DNA of 22,243 bases from a virus, in IMG/VR virus record IMGVR_UViG_3300042923_001044, positions 1 to 22,243 of that record. One strand, 5' to 3'. The position numbers and the translations under genes are program-made. The notes under the pieces are model-generated. The model was given only the letters and a program-made list of their open reading frames with translations. It searched no databases and had not been told where the DNA came from. Positions 16,302 through 22,239 of the stretch are shown piece by piece. The first letter of the stretch is position 1, and each line of letters starts with the position of its first letter.

Positions 16302-16326
16302 AACATGATATGTTCTATTTTTTTTA
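16296..16326 (+). terminator. Rho-independent terminator of the acyltransferase
   Basis: An 11-bp stem (16296-16306 with 16310-16320) closes a GAT loop and runs into eight or so T residues. The core arms are AATAGAACAT and ATGTTCTATT. The acyltransferase TAG stop lies within the left arm, so the terminator is integral to that gene. It would isolate the acyltransferase from the next gene. Confidence 0.75.
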
Positions 16327-16350
16327 TATATTTAATTGGAGGGTATATAT

Positions 16351-17151
16351 ATGTGGGCAAGAGTAGTAGACGGAATAGTCGTAGAAACTACAGACATTGA
16401 TCCAACTGGAAGATTTGTTCAAGAATTTGTGGATCAATTTAAAGAATGTTCCGATGAAGTAGAGCAAGGCTGGCAATATATTAACGGTGTATTTTCAATA
16501 CGTACACAATCATATCTAATTCGCAACGGTGTATATACGTATGATTATTACCAAATTGGCGACACGGTAGTTACGGAACGACCAACGCCACCAAATACTT
16601 ACACATCATATGAATGGGGTACTATTTTAGCGATCGCAGGTAAAATAAGTTGTACAATAACAAAAAACTTTGCTGAAAATGATACATTAACAATCGCAGG
16701 TATTACGTTAACAATCGGCACAGATGTAATAGGCACAGATATAGCAACAACAGCAACAAATTTACAAACTGTATTATCTGCAAATACAACAATTAACGCA
16801 TTATATGCAGTTACGGTAGCAGGTACAACAATCACATTGACCGAAACAACGGCAGGTGGTGGAAATACTCCTAGCGAAGCGACAACGACAGGGACAGGCG
16901 TTATTACAAACGGAACAGCAATAACAAGTGCAGTAGAAACCACAGGGTGGAAAATAGATAAGGCGACATCATTAGATGCTTTAAATTCGTCTTATGTAAC
17001 GGCTAAAACAGAAATTCACAAGCAACATGATGGTTGTAGTTTAGCTACATGGCTAACTAGTGAACAAATTGCTACATATGAAACGATTTTAAAATCTCAA
17101 TATTTATCATTAAAAGATGAACTTATTGCAAAACAAAAGGAGCTGGGTTAA
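16351..17151 (+). CDS. Tail fibre-region protein
   Basis: The 266-residue protein begins MWARVVDGIVVETTDIDP and continues with GRFVQEF and GWQYINGVFS. That start is common in small tail or fibre-assembly proteins near fibre genes. Residues ~100-200 form a Thr/Ala-rich beta insert (TLTIAGITLTIGTDVIG), similar in style to inserted domains of phage structural proteins. The C-terminus is helical and charged. ATG at 16351 has GGAGGG (16338-16343) at about 7 nt. An in-frame TTG at 16336 would overlap that site, so I reject it. The function (fibre component or chaperone) is open. Confidence 0.6.
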   Translation: MWARVVDGIVVETTDIDPTGRFVQEFVDQFKECSDEVEQGWQYINGVFSIRTQSYLIRNGVYTYDYYQIGDTVVTERPTPPNTYTSYEWGTILAIAGKISCTITKNFAENDTLTIAGITLTIGTDVIGTDIATTATNLQTVLSANTTINALYAVTVAGTTITLTETTAGGGNTPSEATTTGTGVITNGTAITSAVETTGWKIDKATSLDALNSSYVTAKTEIHKQHDGCSLATWLTSEQIATYETILKSQYLSLKDELIAKQKELG

Positions 17152-17322
17152 ATGGCTGATACAAGATATTGTCCTTTCGGATGTGGAGTAATAATGACTC
17201 CAACAACAAGTAATAATGTAACAATTTATACATGCCATACGTGCGGATATCAAGAACATAACCAAGTTTTAGGCAATACAGCGATAGAAACAGATACTAC
17301 CGTATTAAAAACAACATTATAG
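17152..17322 (+). CDS. Small zinc-ribbon protein (56 aa)
   Basis: A 56-codon gene starts ATG directly after the upstream stop, with AAGGAG about 9 nt before. Cys7 and Cys11 (CPFGC) and Cys28 and Cys31 (CHTC, followed by GY) form a four-cysteine zinc ribbon. The CxxCGY part recalls the ribbon of RPB9/TFIIS-like proteins, although the first knuckle is CxxxC. The rest is Thr-rich. Function is unknown. The gene below has its GGAGG within 2 nt of this stop, so they are cotranscribed. Confidence 0.65.
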   Translation: MADTRYCPFGCGVIMTPTTSNNVTIYTCHTCGYQEHNQVLGNTAIETDTTVLKTTL

Positions 17323-17332
17323 GAGGAGTGTT

Positions 17333-17605
17333 ATGGATATTCCAAGACCTTATATAAATGGCTTTGTGATAATATTTATTATATCGTGTATTGCATGTGT
17401 GTATGCGGGAATAATGATTGGTTATCAGCAAGGCAAAGAAGATAGAGATAGTATTATTAATATTAAATACGATAATATTAACACTGAAATTTGGGGCGTT
17501 ATGATCCGTAATGGATTTACTCCTACCAAAGAGCAAAAACAAAACATTGAAACCGAAATTAAACAAAATCACCGCAAAGCTGGTTTTAGGGGTGATAATA
17601 AATGA
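17333..17605 (+). CDS. Small membrane protein, lysis region (holin- or spanin-like)
   Basis: The 90-residue protein has one membrane segment at residues ~11-31 (FVIIFIISCIACVYAGIMIG). A charged, mostly helical C-terminal part follows. This is the shape of an inner-membrane spanin or of a small holin-associated protein, and it lies two genes before the endolysin. TAGGAGGAGTGTT gives a strong ribosome binding site. The stop overlaps the next start (ATGA). No family is recognised; the lysis role is inferred from position. Confidence 0.6.
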   Translation: MDIPRPYINGFVIIFIISCIACVYAGIMIGYQQGKEDRDSIINIKYDNINTEIWGVMIRNGFTPTKEQKQNIETEIKQNHRKAGFRGDNK

Positions 17606-17988
17606 GTTTAGATGAATTTACCAAAAATCCTATAGAGGTAGTAATATCATTTGTTTTTATTCTTACTGTTGTTAGTTTGGCCAGACAATTACCATCATTA
17701 TTAGCAAAATTAATAACAGTTATACAAAATAACACTAACATCATGGAAATGCTAGTGAAAACAGTAGATAATCACGAAAGAAATTCAGAAGAAAAATTAA
17801 ATGGACTGTCAACAGCAATGACGGTCCTAACACAACAACAAAAATCAACACAAAAAGAAGTATCATTAATACATACTAATGTCATTGGCGTTCAAACCGA
17901 TGTACAAGTTATAAAAGATAACATGGTAACAAGGCAAGAATTACATAATACAGTAGATAAATTGTACGAAAGGGGAGAAAAATATTGA
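17602..17988 (+). CDS. Membrane-anchored coiled-coil protein, possible holin
   Basis: The 128-residue protein has a hydrophobic segment at ~11-30 (IEVVISFVFILTVVSLA), a second amphipathic stretch (LLAKLITVI), then a long coiled-coil-like region rich in Gln, Thr, Val and Asn. This form resembles small holin-like phage proteins that precede an amidase. The gene overlaps both neighbours by 4 nt (ATGA at the start, TTGA at the end), so the lysis genes are translated as a coupled set. Function is inferred. Confidence 0.55.
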   Translation: MSLDEFTKNPIEVVISFVFILTVVSLARQLPSLLAKLITVIQNNTNIMEMLVKTVDNHERNSEEKLNGLSTAMTVLTQQQKSTQKEVSLIHTNVIGVQTDVQVIKDNMVTRQELHNTVDKLYERGEKY

Positions 17989-18497
17989 AAATATGTATGA
18001 ATGGCGGTCATTATCCCGGGTTAGATAGTGGTGCATGCGGTAACTATCTACAAGAAGCAGATGTAACAAAAAATCTTATGCAGAAGGTTGCTGGTTATCT
18101 ACGAAATGTTGGCTACGAAGTATTAGAAGTACAGGAAAATGAATTAGAAGATATTACAAACACTAGTAATGATTTTGGTGCTGATTTATTTGTGTCATTG
18201 CATTGTAATGCTGCAACTAATACCGAAGCAAAGGGAACAGAAGTATTTTGCTATAGCCTAGATGGGAATGGTGCTAGATTAGCGCAAAATATTCAGGACC
18301 AAATAATAAATAGTTTAGGAACTGTAGATCGTGGTATTAAAGGGAACAAAGGATTATATGTTTTAAAACATACCGATTGCACAGCTTGTTTAGTAGAAAC
18401 AGCATTTATCTCTAACGAAGATGATGAAAACCTATTAGCCAATAATCTAGATGATTTTGCAAAAGCGATTGCTAGAGGAATTACCGATTATGTCTAA
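17985..18497 (+). CDS. N-acetylmuramoyl-L-alanine amidase (Amidase_3 endolysin)
   Basis: The 170-residue protein is a single Amidase_3 domain without a signal peptide or a separate wall-binding domain. The zinc and catalytic residues are in place: His9 (NGGH), Glu24 (QEAD), His73 (SLHCNA) and Glu138 (VETAFISN). It would cleave the bond between muramic acid and L-alanine in the cell wall. TTG at 17985 is the start, with AGGGGAG upstream, and overlaps the previous TGA stop. Its 3' end overlaps the next gene by 8 nt. It probably needs the neighbouring membrane proteins for release. Confidence 0.9.
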   Translation: MKICMNGGHYPGLDSGACGNYLQEADVTKNLMQKVAGYLRNVGYEVLEVQENELEDITNTSNDFGADLFVSLHCNAATNTEAKGTEVFCYSLDGNGARLAQNIQDQIINSLGTVDRGIKGNKGLYVLKHTDCTACLVETAFISNEDDENLLANNLDDFAKAIARGITDYV

Positions 18498-19011
18498 AGT
18501 TGTTATAGGATTTGTTGGTGGAGATACAAACTTAGATCGTGCAATCGAGTTTTTTAGTGATGCAGAACATTACGATATATCGCATACATTCGGTATTTTG
18601 TTCAACTCCACATTAGAAAGTACAGGCTGTAAAGAAGAAAACGACCCCTATAGTGGTGTATGGTTACATGATCCTAACAAATACATAAATAATCCTCATG
18701 CAAGATTTATCGAGGTAGAAGTCCCTAACATGTTAGCTCTTGAAGAAGAAGCTAGAAAAATGTTAGGGTCTTTTTATTCACTAGGGTCATGCATTGCATA
18801 TTTTTTAAAGAAAATCGTTAATATTGATTTACCTGATTTTATGCGTACCTGTGACTGTTCAGAGTTATGGACCCAATTACTACGGGTTGGCGGAAGAAAA
18901 GTATTACAAAAATATCAACCTAATCAAGTATCGCCTTTAATGTTGTTCAAATGGTGCATGCAAAACGGCGGTGTGGATGTAACTGCAAGATATAGAAAGG
19001 TGGTGGCATAA
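18490..19011 (+). CDS. YiiX-like permuted NlpC/P60 cysteine hydrolase
   Basis: The 173-residue protein shows the permuted papain-like order. An N-terminal FVGGD strand and His32 (ISHTFGI) come first, then Glu43 (STLEST) and Tyr96 near SFYSLG, and Cys123 (CDCSELW) comes last. In YiiX-type enzymes, His precedes the CSEL cysteine like this. Such proteins cut peptide or amide bonds, here possibly in peptidoglycan. ATG at 18490 is preferred because AGAGGA lies upstream and residue 1 begins the conserved strand; a longer frame from 18451 lies inside the amidase gene. Its place behind the amidase suggests a second lysis or wall-remodelling enzyme. Confidence 0.68.
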   Translation: MSKVVIGFVGGDTNLDRAIEFFSDAEHYDISHTFGILFNSTLESTGCKEENDPYSGVWLHDPNKYINNPHARFIEVEVPNMLALEEEARKMLGSFYSLGSCIAYFLKKIVNIDLPDFMRTCDCSELWTQLLRVGGRKVLQKYQPNQVSPLMLFKWCMQNGGVDVTARYRKVVA

Positions 19012-19119
19012 ATGCAATGGTTAAAATCAGCATGGATTAAAATTCGTGATGCAACATATCAAGCTGGAGCGGCAGCAATCGGAGCTAGTATTGTAAATGC
19101 GATAAAAAAGAAGGGGTAA
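19012..19119 (+). CDS. 35-residue amphipathic peptide
   Basis: A 35-codon gene begins one base after the upstream stop, with AAAGGTGGTGG upstream. It encodes two Trp residues, a KSAWIKIRDATY segment (residues 5-16), an Ala/Gly-rich hydrophobic stretch and a KKKG end. This pattern suggests a cationic, membrane-active helix. The motif matches KSSWVKVRDQAY in the next protein at 7 of 12 positions. Function is unknown; a role in lysis is possible given the neighbours. Confidence 0.55.
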   Translation: MQWLKSAWIKIRDATYQAGAAAIGASIVNAIKKKG

Positions 19120-19120
19120 T

Positions 19121-19561
19121 ATGCAATATATAACACCTTACATAACACCAATTTTAAAATGGTTATTGCCATATTTCCTAAAAATAGCTGACAAGTATTT
19201 GCCGGAAATTTTAGAGGATATCATAAATAAAATCAAAAATAATAAAAAGAAGGATGATGTAAAAATGAGTGAAACAACAGAAGTATTAAAAGAAACTGTA
19301 GGGACCACGGTGCAAACAGCTGCAACAATCGCAGAAATGACAGCAGAACAGGAAATACAGGTTAAAATGGATGAAGCAGTGGCTAAATTCACAGCAGAAC
19401 AACAAGCAGAAATTAATTCGACAAAATCTAGTTGGGTGAAAGTACGCGATCAGGCATATATTTCTTTGGTTACTACCACAGAAGACTATTTGGATGACCA
19501 AATTGCACTATTAGGCGTTAAAGCATTAGCACAACTTGAAAAATTAATCGCTAAATTATAA
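19121..19561 (+). CDS. Unrecognised lysis-region protein with possible second start
   Basis: The 146-residue protein has an N-terminal amphipathic, Pro- and Tyr-containing region (~1-40; ILKWLLPYFLKIADKYLP). A Lys-rich linker follows, then a helical, Ala/Thr/Glu-rich part. The segment KSSWVKVRDQAY (102-113) repeats the motif of the preceding 35-residue peptide. ATG at 19121 is 1 nt after that gene, with AAGGGG close upstream. A second in-frame ATG at 19265 has AAGGATG upstream and would give 98 residues, without the amphipathic part. No family is recognised. A strong terminator follows directly. Confidence 0.6.
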   Translation: MQYITPYITPILKWLLPYFLKIADKYLPEILEDIINKIKNNKKKDDVKMSETTEVLKETVGTTVQTAATIAEMTAEQEIQVKMDEAVAKFTAEQQAEINSTKSSWVKVRDQAYISLVTTTEDYLDDQIALLGVKALAQLEKLIAKL

Positions 19562-19562
19562 T

Positions 19563-19601
19563 AAAAAGCTCCTACCTCATTAAGAGATAGGAGCTTTTTT
19601 T
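19563..19601 (+). terminator. Strong terminator ending the late operon
   Basis: The long stem AAAAAGCTCCTA / TAGGAGCTTTTT carries an inner CTC/GAG stem and a 5-nt ATTAA loop, followed by a run of T. With A residues on the left and T on the right, it can work in both directions. It therefore also ends the convergent PH-domain gene, whose stop lies at its right edge. Confidence 0.88.
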
Positions 19602-20007
19602 ATTTTGCAATTAATTTTTGTTCATTTTTCTCTGCCGTACTTTCTAAAATCGATTTTATGTAAGCTGGATTTGTCACGTAAGAATAACCAGATAAACCGG
19701 CAGTCGCCGCAGATTGGATGTAGATTGTTCCATATCCAAATATTCTTCCTAGGATACCCTGATCATAATTAAAATTATTTATTTTACTAAGCGGAGTAGA
19801 GCCAGAATTGACAGAAACAACACCGACTTTAATATTAAATTTTTGATTAGTAAGAATAATTTCATCCATATAATATCGTAAAGCTCGATATATTAACCAT
19901 ACAATTCCAATCCCCATGGTAAATACAGTTACAACTAAAGGCCAAAAGAAGTACATCCAATGCTTTTGTATCCTTAAAACAGCTTGTTCATTTTTACCTA
20001 AATCCAT
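19600..20007 (-). CDS. PH domain-containing membrane protein (bPH_2-like)
   Basis: The 135-residue protein has one or two membrane segments at ~16-43 (FFWPLVVTVFTMGIGIVWLI). A bacterial PH-like domain follows, with the typical strands LTNQKFNIKVGVVS, STPLSKINNFNYDQG and GRIFGYGTIYIQSA ending in YVTNPAYIKSIL. Family members are membrane-associated and mostly uncharacterised. AAAGGATGTG precedes the start on the minus strand. It lies antisense to the late operon between the lysis genes and putative attP, a usual place for lysogeny cargo. Its role is not known. Confidence 0.75.
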   Translation of the reverse strand: MDLGKNEQAVLRIQKHWMYFFWPLVVTVFTMGIGIVWLIYRALRYYMDEIILTNQKFNIKVGVVSVNSGSTPLSKINNFNYDQGILGRIFGYGTIYIQSAATAGLSGYSYVTNPAYIKSILESTAEKNEQKLIAK

Positions 20008-20152
20008 AAAAACACATCCTTTGATAATTTTGTTTATGCAAGCTTATTTTACCACAAAAAGATATTATTTGCTATCGGAAGGAATAAGTAATGTTTTGCA
20101 GAAATAAACTACAATACTTTAATAATCTTAGTATTAAAAGGAGCTGTGTCAT

Positions 20153-20383
20153 ATGAGAGTAAATTGTTTTTTATGCGGTAAACCACAAAATGCACCAGAA
20201 ACCGATACTTTGACAGCTATAATGGTTAAAAGCAAAAAAATCCTACCGGAAGAAATTGAGAATACCGACTGGAAGTATGTTTGTAGCGATTGCTCACAAA
20301 CCGAAAAGTATTGGGAATGGACAAATTCTTTAGAATCAGTTGGGCATATAGCGTTAGCACCAAAAGCTAAAATATCGGAGTAA
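20153..20383 (+). CDS. Small four-cysteine zinc-ribbon protein (76 aa)
   Basis: The 76-residue protein has CxxC at Cys5/Cys8 (NCFLCGK) and Cys44/Cys47 (VCSDCSQ), spaced as in a zinc ribbon. The rest is charged, with two Trp near the second pair. AAAAGGAGCTGTGTC precedes the ATG, and a terminator follows 14 nt after the stop, so it is probably a single-gene unit. I see no clear promoter. Function is unknown; a nucleic-acid or protein adaptor role is possible. Confidence 0.68.
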   Translation: MRVNCFLCGKPQNAPETDTLTAIMVKSKKILPEEIENTDWKYVCSDCSQTEKYWEWTNSLESVGHIALAPKAKISE

Positions 20384-20397
20384 TATATAATATAGTT

Positions 20398-20425
20398 AAA
20401 GCGTCCAAGTAGGACGCTTTTCTTT
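20398..20425 (+). terminator. Terminator after the zinc-ribbon gene
   Basis: A 9-bp stem AAAGCGTCC / GGACGCTTT closes an AAGTA loop and leads into TTTTCTTT. It mainly serves the plus-strand gene. The minus-strand 31-residue gene ends at its right edge, where the reverse version would have a poorer T tract. Confidence 0.85.
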
Positions 20426-20519
20426 ATGACCAACACAAAACAATAATTAACAACCAAAAACCTAATCCTAATACTAAACCGTTTACAATTCCTCTAGCTG
20501 CATTCAATTCGCTTTTCAT
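20424..20519 (-). CDS. 31-residue single-pass membrane peptide
   Basis: A 31-codon minus-strand frame begins ATG with AAGGAG about 11 nt upstream (20531-20536 on the plus strand). The product has a short charged N-terminus (MKSELNAARG), then one hydrophobic segment (GLVLGLGFWLLIIVLCW) to the end. The ribosome binding site and clean topology support a real gene. It lies between the terminator and the repeat-rich attP candidate. Function is unknown. A small membrane protein of a prophage, perhaps in exclusion or toxin-like activity, is speculation. Confidence 0.5.
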   Translation of the reverse strand: MKSELNAARGIVNGLVLGLGFWLLIIVLCWS

Positions 20520-20558
20520 GCGTCATACATCTCCTTAATTCATTTACATTAGAGACAT

Positions 20559-20739
20559 ACTAGTAACAAAGCACTATATAAATACTTATTTACCAACAAT
20601 ATTAGTTCTCTAGTAAATAAATTTATCATAAATTAAACCCCTGTAAAATCAACGTTTTCAATACTCAGTAACGTTAAAAATTATTAAAAATAGATGAAAA
20701 CAATTACTATTAGTAACAAACTAGTAACTCAATAGTAAC
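20559..20739. repeat. TAGTAAC repeats, putative attP and integrase arm sites
   Basis: TAGTAAC occurs at 20561-20567, 20711-20717, 20722-20728 and 20733-20739, with a related CAGTAAC at 20666-20672. The last three begin exactly 11 bp apart, one helical turn. TAGTAACAAA is identical at 20561-20570 and 20711-20720. Between the two sets lies AACGTT-13 bp-AACGTT (20651-20675), a possible core. The segment from 20520 to 20741 is noncoding and borders the integrase stop, the usual place for attP. The core and function are inferred; the repeats are seen. Confidence 0.5.
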
Positions 20740-20741
20740 AC

Positions 20742-21797
20742 TTATTCTATTAAATCAACAGCTTTTTTTAATTCGTTTATATCCTTATGAGTGTAAATTT
20801 TTTCGGTTGTAATAAAACTATTATGACCTACTAAGTTTTTAATTGATGTACTATTTGCATCCGCATTGTTTAAAAGTGTTGCAAAAGTATGTCGGCAATC
20901 ATGCGGTTTATGTTCCATATTTAAATTTTCCATAATCGGTTTAAAAACATAATTGTAGTAATAATCATACAACATTTTTTTATTCTTGCTATTAACAATT
21001 AAATATTCGTTTTCTGTATCGATTCTATTTTTAAAATATTGTAGCACTTTGGAATGAATAGGGACTAACCGATTTTGTCCTGCTTCTGTTTTTGAATCAG
21101 TAACAATAAAATAACCTTCTTTAATATTTATATCACATAATTTTACATTTAACAATTCGCCAATTCTAACACCAGAATAAATCATAATTAGTATAGTATC
21201 GACAAATGGCAATGTAGGCTCTGTTTTAAATAATAAATCTATTTCAGATTGACAAAACGGAATCCTTGCGGTTTTATCTTTATTTTTGCCAATATCAATA
21301 TAATTAGAATAATCTTTATTAACTATATCATTTGTCATTGCATACTCAAATAATTGATTATATAAACTCTTCATTTTTTTTAATGTAGCATGTCCTTTGT
21401 CGCATTTCGATATAGCACTGTTTAAATTCGCTGTCTTAACGTCAATGAACTTCATCTTATGAAGTATACTAGAATTATTAAAAGCAGCGTTGTAACCGTT
21501 TTTAGTTGACGTGGCGGTATCTTCAAACTTGTTAGTCTTCCATAGTTCAAAAATTTCCTCAAAAGTAATTGAGTTATTACTTATAACATATGGATTTTTA
21601 TTAAACTCAGCTAATGCTAGTATAGCTTGTTCGCGTTTTTCATAATAACCTATAACTTTATATATTGGTTGTGCTTTTTCATTGAATCCTTCCGTTTTTC
21701 TAGCGACAAAAGGCTTTCTCCTGTTACCTTTTAATTTAAAAACTGAACCATATCCATTAGGGTAATCTCATACTGAACCATCTCGTTTCTTTAACAT
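20742..21797 (-). pseudogene. int: Tyrosine recombinase integrase with premature TGA at codon 10
   Basis: The frame runs 351 codons from ATG at 21797 but has a TGA at 21768-21770 (codon 10). Upstream of the TGA, MLKKRDGSV leads in; downstream, DYPNGYGSVFKLKGNRRKPF continues the usual N-terminal start of these integrases. TGG (Trp) would fit at the stop. No other ATG, GTG or TTG is in frame until codon 115, so restarting there would lose the N-terminal and much of the core-binding domain. The catalytic residues are intact: Arg211 (GVRIGE), Lys236, His299 and Arg302 (HDCRHT), His325 (GHNSF) and Tyr335 (EKIYTH). It would recombine attP with the host site. No strong ribosome binding site precedes ATG. 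It is either a recent nonsense mutation, a readthrough case, or a sequence error. Confidence 0.8.
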
Positions 21798-21816
21798 ATT
21801 ATAAATTTATTGTTCG

Positions 21817-22113
21817 TTAGAAATACTTTGACTTTCCTTTATGCCACTCTGGAACAATTGGTTTTTCATGCAAATATTGAAAATTTTTTCTGTAATGACG
21901 ATGGTTGTGTAAAGAAAAGTAAATATAGTTTTTATCATCAACCTCTAACGCTCGAAGAAAATAAGCCTTTTCTCCACCATGCATTACCGTTGCGCCAAAA
22001 ACATAGTCTTTTTCAAAATTAACTTCATATAATATTATTTGTAACATCGAAGCAATAGCCAAATAATCTTCCCGATCTTTATACTTTTCAATTAATTCTT
22101 TTTTATTAACCAC
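21817..22113 (-). CDS. Unrecognised 98-residue protein upstream of the integrase
   Basis: The protein begins VNKKELIEKYKDREDYLAIA and has a helical first half, then strands (DYVFGATVMHGGEKAYFLRA) and a His/Tyr-rich end (SLHNHRHYRKNFQYLH). I do not recognise it. GTG at 22113 is chosen since AAAGGAG (22123-22129 on the plus strand) is then 8 nt away. The earlier in-frame GTG at 22122 would touch the site. It is the first gene after the leftward promoter and lies 19 nt before the integrase start, so the two are probably one transcript. A regulatory or excision role is only a guess. Confidence 0.6.
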   Translation of the reverse strand: MVNKKELIEKYKDREDYLAIASMLQIILYEVNFEKDYVFGATVMHGGEKAYFLRALEVDDKNYIYFSLHNHRHYRKNFQYLHEKPIVPEWHKGKSKYF

Positions 22114-22156
22114 AGCAAACACTCCTTTGTCGAATTTTGTATTGTTTTGCGTTTTA

Positions 22157-22185
22157 TTGAAACTTACCTATAGTATGTGTACAAT
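22157..22185 (+). promoter_or_regulatory. Rightward sigma-70-type promoter
   Basis: TTGAAA (22157-22162), a 17-bp spacer and TACAAT (22180-22185) match the sigma-70 consensus well. The start of transcription would be near 22192, leading into a gene that runs off the right edge. It overlaps the leftward promoter, so only one polymerase can use the region at a time. Confidence 0.7.
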
Positions 22186-22198
22186 AAAGATAAGTCAA
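22170..22198 (-). promoter_or_regulatory. Leftward sigma-70-type promoter for the integrase operon
   Basis: On the minus strand TTGACT (22193-22198), a 17-bp spacer and TACTAT (22170-22175) form a good promoter. Transcription would begin near 22163 and read the 98-residue gene and the integrase. Confidence 0.7.
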
Positions 22199-22239
22199 TC
22201 GCGATTCGACAAATTAATAAAAAATGGAGATGCTTATTT

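Larger units (their letters stand above)
22126..22213. promoter_or_regulatory. 10-bp inverted repeat flanking the divergent promoters
   Basis: TTTGTCGAAT at 22126-22135 and its exact complement ATTCGACAAA at 22204-22213 lie either side of the two promoters. As a result, both divergent transcripts carry ATTCGACAAA just before their ribosome binding site. A perfect palindrome AATCGCGATT (22197-22206) overlaps the right copy and the leftward -35 box. These look like repressor operators, but binding is inferred. Confidence 0.5.

Noticed and set aside
18451-18489. Longer start for the NlpC/P60-like gene
   Set aside because: The added residues lie inside the amidase gene and before the conserved first strand; ATG 18490 has AGAGGA upstream.
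21768-21770. TGA read as tryptophan by an altered genetic code
   Set aside because: TGA ends several intact genes here (3075, 3904, 17988) and TGG is used for Trp throughout.
21742-21781. ACTGAACCAT direct repeat in the integrase N-terminus
   Set aside because: Both copies encode Gly-Ser-Val in the integrase frame, so the repeat comes from shared residues.
22114-22122. Start at GTG 22122 for the 98-residue gene
   Set aside because: That codon directly abuts GGAG, leaving no spacing; GTG 22113 is 8 nt away.
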